5,244 nt of DNA from Candidatus Peregrinibacteria bacterium RIFCSPLOWO2_01_FULL_48_20 (GCA_001787475.1 MFXB01000058.1:1-5244); one strand, 5' to 3'; counted from the stretch's first letter, positions 1-5,244 are shown. Notes: a model not told the origin generated them from the letters alone. Numbers and translations: made by a program.

Positions 1-1185
1 TATCCGGCGAAATTAACAATCGTAAAAGGGACGCAACGGCTCATTGAGCCGGATAAAAACGGCTATAGCTCTTATTACATTGAACTTGAGACCAAAGATC
101 ATACTGCTTTCATTATGAAGGTAGAAGCACAGCCCGATCAAGCTTTGGTGAAAGCCTATGTGGAAGAGCAAAAAGCGCAAAACAAGGAGTTTACGGAAGA
201 GGGCGTTCGTACCTATGCTTCCTACACGGCTCTTTCGAAAGCGCTCGATAAGGAACTTAAAGCGATCGAGCCGAAAGTCGTAAAAGCCATTGAAAAAGCG
301 GAAAAGCCTCTGAGTAACAAAGAAGAAAAGGAAAAGGCTGCGCGGCAAGCCGAATATGTCCGACTGCAAGGAGAATTGAAACTTCGCGGCGAGAGACAAA
401 AAATGAAAGCGGCTTATGAAAACTATAAAGAAATTTTGGCGCTTGAAGCGGAGGGCGTTCAAGTGGATTCGGACACGCATCGCAGAGGCGCGGAAGCGGC
501 CTCACACGGCACCGTTGGGGATATGGATGCCGCTCGCAAAGCTTGGGACAGGGCGGAAAGAGCGGCCTCTCGAGAAAATAACATTGGAAAGGCCACCGAA
601 TACAGCGGGTATGTTGAAAGTATTGATAAGCTCTACTCAAGCACTCGAATTTCGATTGACCGAAAGTACAAAGGAGCGGTGAAACTGGAACCTTCGGTTA
701 TGCCTTTTGACCCCGCTCAACGCGGCGCAATCGAACGAGCTCAAAGAGAACTGACGGAAAACCAAGAATTTGTGGGCTTACTCCCGATTGGGAAATATAC
801 CATTGATGGGAAATCGTTCGATATTCCGGGCGACGGACCTGTTTTAATTGATTCCAGTAACAAGCCTGCGGCACCGGAAGTGGTTCCCGAACCGAAAGAG
901 ACAGTCCTTTCCGAAGGCGCTTACCCTCATCTTGATTCCAGATTGCTCGCCACGAACGACTATACGGGTACGGCAACCGTTAGCTTCTCTGACGGAAGCG
1001 AATATGTTGGTGCACTGAAAAATAGTATTCCTCATGGGAAAGGATTCCTTACTCTTGGAGGAGAGGAAGAAGACACTCCTGTTTTGGATTTTGTCGATGG
1101 AAAAGCCACTTGGGTGCTTGCCGATGGAACCAAAAAAGAAATTGTCTGGAATAAGGAGAAAAGTAAGTTTGAGATTCGAGAATAG
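1..1185 (+). CDS. Hypothetical charged helical protein with C-terminal MORN-like motif (5' partial)
   Basis: The frame is open from the first base, so the start lies outside the window. The ATG at 115 is probably internal, because the upstream residues read as ordinary protein. The visible part is 394 residues and ends at a TAG. Residues about 46-235 are rich in Lys, Glu, Ala and Arg and read as long amphipathic helices or coiled coil. A short beta-like stretch follows (about 258-285, containing LLPIGKYTIDGK), then a Pro/Glu linker (about 288-303). Near the end, residues 335-352 read YVGALKNSIPHGKGFLTL, which fits one MORN repeat (Y-x-G, then HGKG), preceded by a weaker half-repeat at 321-332 (YTGTATVSFSDG). 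MORN motifs usually mediate membrane or protein contact, but one copy is weak evidence. No catalytic motif is visible and I do not recognise the family. Localisation is unknown because the N-terminus is missing. Confidence 0.85.
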   Translation, partial: YPAKLTIVKGTQRLIEPDKNGYSSYYIELETKDHTAFIMKVEAQPDQALVKAYVEEQKAQNKEFTEEGVRTYASYTALSKALDKELKAIEPKVVKAIEKAEKPLSNKEEKEKAARQAEYVRLQGELKLRGERQKMKAAYENYKEILALEAEGVQVDSDTHRRGAEAASHGTVGDMDAARKAWDRAERAASRENNIGKATEYSGYVESIDKLYSSTRISIDRKYKGAVKLEPSVMPFDPAQRGAIERAQRELTENQEFVGLLPIGKYTIDGKSFDIPGDGPVLIDSSNKPAAPEVVPEPKETVLSEGAYPHLDSRLLATNDYTGTATVSFSDGSEYVGALKNSIPHGKGFLTLGGEEEDTPVLDFVDGKATWVLADGTKKEIVWNKEKSKFEIRE

Positions 1186-1212
1186 TCGACAGACTGAAAG
1201 ATTAGTTTGAAA

Positions 1213-1230
1213 CTCCTGCCCGGGCAGGAG
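1213..1230. terminator. Perfect GC-rich palindrome, possible terminator or dispersed palindromic repeat
   Basis: CTCCTGCCCGGGCAGGAG is a perfect 18-bp palindrome lying 27 bases after the stop of the upstream gene. As RNA it would fold into a 7-bp stem (CTCCTGC/GCAGGAG) with a CCGG tetraloop. No T run follows directly. A T-rich patch (ATTTTACTTTCTT) begins about 10 bases further on, so it is a poor classical intrinsic terminator. It may still end or protect the upstream transcript, or it may be a copy of a dispersed genomic palindrome. The sequence shows the palindrome; its role is inference. Confidence 0.5.
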
Positions 1231-1268
1231 GCGGAGAATAATTTTACTTTCTTGCAAGCCGCAGTGGG

Positions 1269-1297
1269 TGGACGGGTTGGGCAAAATTTGCTATAAT
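1269..1297 (+). promoter_or_regulatory. Sigma70-type promoter of the LPESG surface-protein gene
   Basis: A perfect TATAAT -10 box lies at 1292-1297, with a TGC extension at 1289-1291. A -35-like TGGACG (4 of 6 matches to TTGACA) lies at 1269-1274, with a 17-bp spacer. Transcription would start near 1304, giving an A-rich leader of about 29 bases before the ATG at 1333. That leader has no Shine-Dalgarno-like purine block. This is the strongest promoter-like sequence in the window. Confidence 0.7.
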
Positions 1298-1332
1298 GAT
1301 ATGAAAATTTAAACAAAAGTAACCCAAAACGT

Positions 1333-2799
1333 ATGGCACGATATATTTCTAAGGGACTTACGCTCGCCCTGCTCGCGGGGTGGCTTGCTCTCCCTTTAAG
1401 CGCCTCGGCTGAAGTGGTGGAAGACGATGCTTCGGCACCTTCCGAAGTTGAAAATCTTCAAGCTTTTCCCGGTGACGGGGAGGCCACTTTGACTTGGGAT
1501 GCCGCAACGGACGACGTGGGCGTAGAGGGTTACTACGTTTACACGGGTCTGGAATCGGTGGAACAAAACGGAGGTGGTTACACTTTTGGTTCCACGGACA
1601 TCGGAAACAGCACAACTTACGTGATGGACAATCTTACGAACGGAGTGACGTACTACTTTGCCGTGACCGCTTACGATGAGGATGAAAACGAATCCCCTTA
1701 CTATTCAAAAGAAGTGGAGGTGACGCCCGAATCTTCCGAATTGGGAGATTTTACGGCTCCCACGGTGAGCAGCGCCACCGCCGTCAGCAGCACGCTGGTG
1801 GAAGTGGTTTTCTCCGAAGAAGTGGAATTGCCAACAGACACGAGTAGTGCCTTTGCTTTGGAATCCACGGACGGAACGGCCATCCAAATTTTGGATGCTT
1901 ACAGCGCCGATGAAGACGCTTCGACCGTGTTCCTTGTGACGGAAGAACAAACCGCCGGCGCTCAGTATATTTTGACCGCCGGAATCGGCGTGACCGACCT
2001 CGCCGGAAATCCGATTGAAAGCGGAACCTCCGACACCGCCATTTTCACGGGCAGTTCACTCGAACGAACCGATGACGATGACAGCGACGAAGGGGACGGT
2101 ATCAGTGACACATTCAAAGTGGACGAAGTGGAAGCCGTAGAAGTAAATGAAATTCTTTTGACCTTCACGGAAGCCGTGGTTTCCGCCGAGCCCGACTCTT
2201 TCAAAATTCAACTTTCGGATGACGCTTCCGCTGAAGTGGAAGTGCTTGCCGTGAGCATTGATGACGAAGATGCCGCGAAAGTGACGCTCGTTACGGAAGA
2301 CATGCAGTCGGGTTACGACTACGTCATCACGATGGACACCATGATCTTCAATGAAGCGGGCGAATCAATGGCTGAGGAAAATTTCACAGCTGAGTTTACC
2401 GCGAAAACTTTGGATCTTTCCGACCTTATTGCGCCGGAGGATATTACGAACTTGCTCGCGACCATCAGCGGGGAAGATTCCATTCTTCTCAGTTGGACGG
2501 CCAGTGTGAACACGGCCGGAGATCTTGCCAAATACTTGGTTTACCAAAGTATGGATGGCGGAACTTCCTTTGAAGATGCCGTGAACGTGGATGCCGACAG
2601 CGTTGAATATGCAGCGGATGGGCTCACCGCGGGTGAAACCTACACCTTTAAAGTGACGGCTGTGGATGAAAGCGGAAACGAATCTGAAGGAGTGCTCGTA
2701 ACGGCCACTCTTCCCGAATCCGGACCCGAACTTTTGGTGCTTGGCGCCTTGTCCCTTTTGGGTGCGGGTGCTTGGAATCGCCGAAAGAAGCAGCTCTAG
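1333..2799 (+). CDS. Secreted FN3/Ig-like surface protein with LPESG sorting signal
   Basis: This is a complete 488-residue protein. Residues 1-26 form a signal peptide: Arg/Lys near the N-terminus, a hydrophobic core LALLAGWLALPL, and a likely cut after ASA. The mature part is strongly acidic. Domains in order are fibronectin type III (about 36-132, ending YYFAVTAYDEDENES), an SbsA-type Ig-like domain (about 140-240, starting FTAPTVSSATAVSSTLVEVVFSEEVE), an Asp-rich linker (246-255), a second Ig-like domain (about 262-358, with NEILLTFTEAV), and a second FN3 (about 367-458, ending YTFKVTAVDESGNES). The C-terminus reads LPESG (460-464), a hydrophobic stretch, then RRKK. This is the architecture of a sortase substrate, with LPESG a variant of LPxTG, so the protein is probably fixed to the cell surface. 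A role in adhesion or cell-cell contact is inferred; no enzymatic motif is seen. No sortase gene lies in the window. The ATG sits about 29 bases downstream of a strong promoter and lacks a Shine-Dalgarno site. Confidence 0.92.
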   Translation: MARYISKGLTLALLAGWLALPLSASAEVVEDDASAPSEVENLQAFPGDGEATLTWDAATDDVGVEGYYVYTGLESVEQNGGGYTFGSTDIGNSTTYVMDNLTNGVTYYFAVTAYDEDENESPYYSKEVEVTPESSELGDFTAPTVSSATAVSSTLVEVVFSEEVELPTDTSSAFALESTDGTAIQILDAYSADEDASTVFLVTEEQTAGAQYILTAGIGVTDLAGNPIESGTSDTAIFTGSSLERTDDDDSDEGDGISDTFKVDEVEAVEVNEILLTFTEAVVSAEPDSFKIQLSDDASAEVEVLAVSIDDEDAAKVTLVTEDMQSGYDYVITMDTMIFNEAGESMAEENFTAEFTAKTLDLSDLIAPEDITNLLATISGEDSILLSWTASVNTAGDLAKYLVYQSMDGGTSFEDAVNVDADSVEYAADGLTAGETYTFKVTAVDESGNESEGVLVTATLPESGPELLVLGALSLLGAGAWNRRKKQL

Positions 2800-2809
2800 T
2801 CCAACTCCA

Positions 2810-2839
2810 CTGTTGTCATCTCTCCAACAACAGGTTTTT
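2810..2839 (+). terminator. Intrinsic terminator after the surface-protein gene
   Basis: CTGTTGT (2810-2816) pairs with ACAACAG (2827-2833) around a 10-base loop. One G and a T5 run (2835-2839) follow. It begins 10 bases after the TAG stop of the surface-protein gene. The stem is short and AT-rich, so termination may be partial, but position and T tract fit a Rho-independent terminator. It would separate this transcript from the downstream hydrolase gene. Confidence 0.6.
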
Positions 2840-2840
2840 C

Positions 2841-2868
2841 GGACGGGAAAGATTTTTTGGGCTAAACT
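2841..2868 (+). promoter_or_regulatory. Probable promoter of the ComEC-like hydrolase gene, nearly leaderless
   Basis: A -10-like TAAACT (4 of 6 matches to TATAAT) lies at 2863-2868. Its last base is only six bases from the ATG at 2875, so transcription would start at or next to the start codon. A GGACGGG block at 2841-2847 occupies the -35 region. It sits at exactly the same distance (22 bases, start to start) from the -10 as the GGACGGG at 1270-1276 in the preceding promoter. The match to the sigma70 consensus alone is modest, and the shared box strengthens it. Confidence 0.45.
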
Positions 2869-2874
2869 TTTAGA

Positions 2875-3771
2875 ATGAGTAAAAAAATCATTCTTTTAAC
2901 CATTGCCCTTGGGCTGGGTTTCACTCTTGTGCAAGACCTCCTGAAGATCACGGGGGAGCTTGAATTGCACGTGTTGGACATTGGGCAGGGCGACGCCCTT
3001 GTGCTGCAAACGCCGGAAGGTCATACCATATTAATTGATGGTGGACCGGGGACTGGTGTTTTGGAAGGACTGGGAGAAGTGTTGCCTTTTTTTGACAGGA
3101 CTTTGGATCTTTTGGTTCTCACTCATCCTCATGAAGATCATGTGGCTGGGCTCGTCCCGGTATTGGATCGTTTTGAAGTGAAAGGCGTGCTTTTGAGTGC
3201 GCCGGACTATGAAAATCAAACGTATAAAGCTTTTTTGGCGCGAGTGGCCGAAGTAAAAATTCCGGTTTATTTGGCCGAGGCCGAGCGGGATTTTGAGTTT
3301 GGATCGGTCACTCTGGATGTGCTTTATCCTTTTGAGCCTGTGAGCGGAAAAATGGAAAACGTAAACAACGCTTCGGTGGTGATTCGCGTCGTGAGCGGAG
3401 AGAATGAAATTTTGCTGACGGGCGATGCCGAACAAGAAGTGGAAGCCGAGCTTTTGGCGGCAGGAGCTCCCGTAAGCGCCGACATCTTAAAAGCCGGGCA
3501 CCATGGCAGCCGAACCAGCAGCACTCCGGAGTTTTTGGAGGCGGTGGGCGCCGAGCTCATGATTATTTCGAGTGGCACGGGAAACGACTACGGTCATCCG
3601 CACGAAGAAACGCTAGCAAAAGCGGAAGACTTGGGGATGGAGGTTTTGCGAACGGATTTGGAGGGGACGGTGTCTCTTATTTTTAGTACGCTACACTTCG
3701 TTCCGCGCGTTTATTGGCTGCGTTCGATTTTAGCTCCGAGACTGCGGAGTTTTTCGTCGAGACCTTCGTAG
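2875..3771 (+). CDS. Stand-alone ComEC/Rec2-type metallo-beta-lactamase-fold hydrolase, exported or membrane-anchored
   Basis: The open frame gives 298 residues. Residues 5-19 (IILLTIALGLGFTLV) form one hydrophobic segment after two lysines, a signal anchor or signal peptide. The rest is the metallo-beta-lactamase domain typical of the ComEC/Rec2 C-terminus: HVLDIGQGDA (32-41), LIDGGPG (53-59), the metal-binding THPHEDHVAGL (H84, H86, D88, H89), NNASVVIR (164-171), LLTGDAE (D184), LKAGHHGSRTSS (H209, H210) and YGHPHEETL (H241, H243). ComEC family members act in natural DNA uptake, and the domain is thought to be a nuclease. Here the multi-pass channel is absent, so this is a free hydrolase likely working outside the membrane; its substrate is unknown. 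The family-like sequence ends near EGTVSLIF (residue 270). The last 28 residues are read antisense to the 3' end of murA, look unlike the family, and may result from a frameshift at the T5 run 3680-3684. One more T would give an immediate TAG. Confidence 0.88.
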   Translation: MSKKIILLTIALGLGFTLVQDLLKITGELELHVLDIGQGDALVLQTPEGHTILIDGGPGTGVLEGLGEVLPFFDRTLDLLVLTHPHEDHVAGLVPVLDRFEVKGVLLSAPDYENQTYKAFLARVAEVKIPVYLAEAERDFEFGSVTLDVLYPFEPVSGKMENVNNASVVIRVVSGENEILLTGDAEQEVEAELLAAGAPVSADILKAGHHGSRTSSTPEFLEAVGAELMIISSGTGNDYGHPHEETLAKAEDLGMEVLRTDLEGTVSLIFSTLHFVPRVYWLRSILAPRLRSFSSRPS

Positions 3772-4988
3772 CCGCGGTCGATGTAATTGATTTCGCTGAT
3801 TTCGGTTTTAGTTCCGCCGTTGGCAATAAGTGCGGCGAGGACCATGGCGGCGCCGGCGCGAATGTCGCAACTCACAATGGGAACGGCTTTGAGAGGAGTG
3901 GGGCCGCGCACAATGGCTTCGTGTTCGTTTTGAATTTCGGTGTGCGCGCCCATGCGCTGAAGTTCCGTGAGATAGTTGAGGCGGCCTTCAAAAAGCGTTT
4001 CGTAAATGCGCGTTTCGCCATCGCACTGCGTGAGCAAAACGGCGAAGGGGGCTTGAAGATCCGTGGGGAAGCCCGGGTAAACGGCGGTTTGCAGTTTTTC
4101 CACCGCGTACAGACCGTTGTGAGGGTGAACCGTGACCTCGTTTTTTCCGAGTTCAAAATGCGCGCCCACTTCTTCGAGCTTTTGCCAAAAACTGTCGAGC
4201 TGTTCCACCGGACAGTTCTTTATGGTGACTTCGCCGTTGCAAAGCACGGCGGCCAAAGTGAGGGTACCTGCTTCCAGGTAGTCAGGCGTAACGCTGTGCT
4301 CGGCACCGTGAAGTTTGGCGCCGCCGTGAACGATCAAGGTGTGGGAACCGATGCCTTCGATTTCCGCCCCCATGGCGACTAAAAATTTACACAAATCTTG
4401 CACGTGTGGTTCCATGGCGGCCCAGCGGATTTCGGTGGTTCCTTTAATAAGCACGGCGGCCATGAGCGCATTTTCCGTGGCTGTTACGCTGGCTTCGGAC
4501 ATGATGATTTTTGCCGGCTTCAGCCCCGTAGTTCGCATATGAATTTCATCGTTGCTTTCAACAAGCTCTCCGCCCAAAGCGGATAAAGCGTGAAGATGAG
4601 CATGAACGGAACGTTTCCCGAGCACGCAACCTCCCGGGTATGGAAAGCGCGCCTCTCCGCAACGCGCCAAAAGCGGCCCTAAAAGTAAAATGGAGGCGCG
4701 CATATGCTGAACGAGTCTCTTTTCTAAGCTCGGCTGCGCCGAGTGTCCGCACGCCACTTTAGTCGGATTCACCCGCACCGTGCCGCTTTCAAAAGAAACC
4801 TCCGCTCCCAAACCCGACAAAATCTTTAAAAATGCGTGAACATCCGAAATATCCGGGACGTTGTGCAAAACCGAAGGCGAATCGGCCAAAAGCGTTGCCG
4901 CCAAAATGGGTAGGGAGGCATTTTTGGATCCGCTCACGTTCACCGTGCCTTTGAGTGTCTGACCGCCTTGGACGAGAAATTTGGGCAT
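3711..4988 (-). CDS. murA: UDP-N-acetylglucosamine 1-carboxyvinyltransferase
   Basis: MurA transfers enolpyruvate from phosphoenolpyruvate to UDP-N-acetylglucosamine, the first committed cytoplasmic step of peptidoglycan precursor synthesis. The 425 residues are close to the usual length (E. coli 419). Diagnostic motifs are present throughout: SGSKNA with K22 and N23, MRASILLLGPLLAR (R97), the catalytic-loop PGGC with C121 (E. coli C115, the fosfomycin target), SVTATENALMAA (167-178), TPDYLEAGT (234-242), GFPTDLQAPF with D310 (E. coli D305), CDIRAGAAMVLAAL (374-387), and YIDRGYEGLDEKLRSLGAKIER with R405 (E. coli R397). The conserved Cys predicts fosfomycin sensitivity at target level. After the Cys the sequence is GKRSVHAHLHAL, where E. 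coli has GARPVDLH, so two substrate-contacting positions differ. The ATG at 4988 aligns the N-terminus with the family. It has no Shine-Dalgarno site and lies just downstream of a promoter. The gene converges on and overlaps the hydrolase ORF by 61 bases. Confidence 0.98.
   Translation of the reverse strand: MPKFLVQGGQTLKGTVNVSGSKNASLPILAATLLADSPSVLHNVPDISDVHAFLKILSGLGAEVSFESGTVRVNPTKVACGHSAQPSLEKRLVQHMRASILLLGPLLARCGEARFPYPGGCVLGKRSVHAHLHALSALGGELVESNDEIHMRTTGLKPAKIIMSEASVTATENALMAAVLIKGTTEIRWAAMEPHVQDLCKFLVAMGAEIEGIGSHTLIVHGGAKLHGAEHSVTPDYLEAGTLTLAAVLCNGEVTIKNCPVEQLDSFWQKLEEVGAHFELGKNEVTVHPHNGLYAVEKLQTAVYPGFPTDLQAPFAVLLTQCDGETRIYETLFEGRLNYLTELQRMGAHTEIQNEHEAIVRGPTPLKAVPIVSCDIRAGAAMVLAALIANGGTKTEISEINYIDRGYEGLDEKLRSLGAKIERSQ
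3732..3754 (+). terminator. Putative intrinsic terminator for the hydrolase transcript, embedded in the murA 3' end
   Basis: CTCCG (3734-3738) pairs with CGGAG (3745-3749) around AGACTG. A G-T and an A-T pair (3733/3750, 3732/3751) can extend the stem. A T5 run (3750-3754) follows on the plus strand only. This fits an intrinsic terminator for rightward transcription from the hydrolase gene. The same bases encode MurA residues KLRSLGAK on the other strand, so coincidence from coding constraint is possible. It lies before the stop at 3769 of the 298-residue hydrolase frame, which argues for an earlier true stop. Confidence 0.5.
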
Positions 4989-4998
4989 AAGTAAAGAG

Positions 4999-5027
4999 AG
5001 TATACCAAGAAAACATGGGGTTTTCCA
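4999..5027 (-). promoter_or_regulatory. murA promoter, nearly leaderless
   Basis: On the minus strand TGGAAA (5022-5027, 4 of 6 matches to TTGACA) is followed by a 17-bp spacer and TATACT (4999-5004, 5 of 6 matches to TATAAT). Only ten bases separate the -10 box from the ATG, so the expected leader is about 3-5 bases. No ribosome binding site could fit in that leader. Confidence 0.6.
5009..5025. repeat. Short inverted repeat in the murA promoter, possible operator
   Basis: GAAAAC (5009-5014) and GTTTTC (5020-5025) form 6-bp inverted arms around ATGGG. The repeat spans most of the -10/-35 spacer and overlaps the -35 box of the murA promoter, a usual place for a repressor to bind. The arms are short and A/T-rich, so chance is a real alternative. 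Confidence 0.3.
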
Positions 5028-5039
5028 GACACACGACTG

Positions 5040-5067
5040 TTGACTTAAATCAAATTGTTGTTACAGT
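5040..5067 (+). promoter_or_regulatory. Candidate promoter of the right-edge gene, divergent from murA
   Basis: TTGACT (5040-5045, 5 of 6 matches to the -35 consensus) is followed by a 16-bp spacer and TACAGT (5062-5067, 4 of 6 matches to the -10 consensus). Transcription would start near 5074, about 16 bases before the ATG at 5090. The stretch is visibly more AT-rich than the flanking genes, as expected for a promoter. It sits back to back with the murA promoter. Confidence 0.45.
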
Positions 5068-5089
5068 TCCCACGAAATCGACTATTTTT

Positions 5090-5244
5090 ATGGATTTGCC
5101 GCCCCCAAAACGATCGGAAGTACTTTATCTCACCTTTGACGAGTTGAAGGAATGGGCTGCCGAACTTGCCCATCGTTATTTTCACGGAGAAGATACTCCC
5201 GAGCTTGCACGCTCCGCACAAGTTGCTCTCAAGCATCCCGAGGC
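5090..5244 (+). CDS. Unrecognised protein, N-terminal fragment (3' partial)
   Basis: An open frame runs off the right edge. From the ATG at 5090 it reads MDLPPPKRSEVLYLTFDEL and continues as a likely helical, charged region (KEWAAELAHRYFHG, then TPELARSAQVAL), 51 residues in all. I prefer this start because a promoter-like pair ends at 5067 and the preceding stretch is AT-rich with fewer G/C third positions. The same frame is also open from an ATG at 5015, adding 25 residues, but that start would overlap the murA promoter. No Shine-Dalgarno site precedes either ATG. No signal peptide or known motif is visible in the fragment, and I do not recognise the family. It is transcribed divergently from murA, which does not by itself show a shared function. 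Confidence 0.6.
   Translation, partial: MDLPPPKRSEVLYLTFDELKEWAAELAHRYFHGEDTPELARSAQVALKHPE

Noticed and set aside
13..480. Minus-strand open frame (155 codons) opposite the first gene
   Set aside because: The product is Phe/Leu/Arg-rich without motifs, as expected from the complement of a Lys/Glu-rich coding sequence.
1251..1258. CTTGCAAG palindrome in the 1186-1332 intergenic region
   Set aside because: Only 8 bp with no loop or associated element; too short to support a site.
1283..1310. AAAATTT repeated on both sides of the -10 box of the surface-protein promoter
   Set aside because: A 7-base A/T-only repeat in an AT-rich promoter is expected by chance.
844..1316. Minus-strand open frames over the end of the first gene and the following intergenic region
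   Set aside because: They overlap the MORN-encoding frame and run through the palindrome and promoter; no recognisable protein features.
2710..2799. PEP-CTERM type exosortase signal at the end of the surface protein
   Set aside because: The order LPESG, hydrophobic stretch and RRKK fits a sortase signal better; the Pro-Glu pair alone is not enough for PEP-CTERM.
3714..4382. Long plus-strand open frame (222 codons) opposite murA
   Set aside because: It is antisense to a clear, full-length MurA and its product shows no family motif; it reflects codon bias of the real gene on the other strand.
1..4988. Recoded UGA (glycine in Gracilibacteria/SR1-type bacteria)
   Set aside because: No in-frame TGA occurs in any of the four main genes, and glycine is encoded normally. 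TGA is also not used as a stop here, but four stops are too few to conclude anything.
5045..5236. Minus-strand open frame of 63 codons near the right edge
   Set aside because: It lies opposite a plus-strand frame with better protein-like composition and its own promoter; the product has no motif.

Overview
The window looks like a chromosomal piece of a bacterium with moderate GC content, about half by eye. The lineage cannot be fixed from the sequence. A sortase-type LPxTG-like anchor, a cell-wall enzyme (MurA), no visible Shine-Dalgarno sites and nearly leaderless starts would fit a Gram-positive-like or Patescibacteria/CPR-type (for example Peregrinibacteria-like) organism. That placement is inference. 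No in-frame TGA interrupts any gene and the visible stops are TAG, TAG, TAG and TAA, so the standard bacterial code is sufficient.

Layout. Bases 1-1185 (+) hold the 3' part of an unrecognised, charged, mostly helical protein that ends in a MORN-like motif. Bases 1186-1332 contain a perfect 18-bp GC-rich palindrome and a good sigma70-type promoter with an extended -10. Bases 1333-2799 (+) encode a secreted, acidic surface protein with a signal peptide, a mirrored FN3 / Ig-like / Ig-like / FN3 domain order, and a C-terminal LPESG + hydrophobic + RRKK sorting signal. A short terminator and a second promoter separate it from 2875-3771 (+), a stand-alone ComEC/Rec2-type metallo-beta-lactamase-fold protein with an N-terminal membrane/export segment. 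Bases 3711-4988 (-) encode MurA, the first committed enzyme of peptidoglycan synthesis. A divergent promoter region (4989-5089) separates murA from the start of an unrecognised gene that runs off the right edge.

The genes do not form an obvious single operon, since each has its own promoter-like signal. The common theme is the cell envelope: a wall-anchored adhesin-like protein, an exported hydrolase of the type used in DNA uptake, and wall precursor synthesis. The most interesting details are regulatory. They are the convergent overlap of the hydrolase ORF with murA, where an apparent terminator lies before the annotated stop and a T5 run may hide a frameshift; a GGACGGG box at identical spacing in two neighbouring promoters; and an absence of ribosome binding sites at every visible start. 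No RNA gene, CRISPR array or mobile element was seen.
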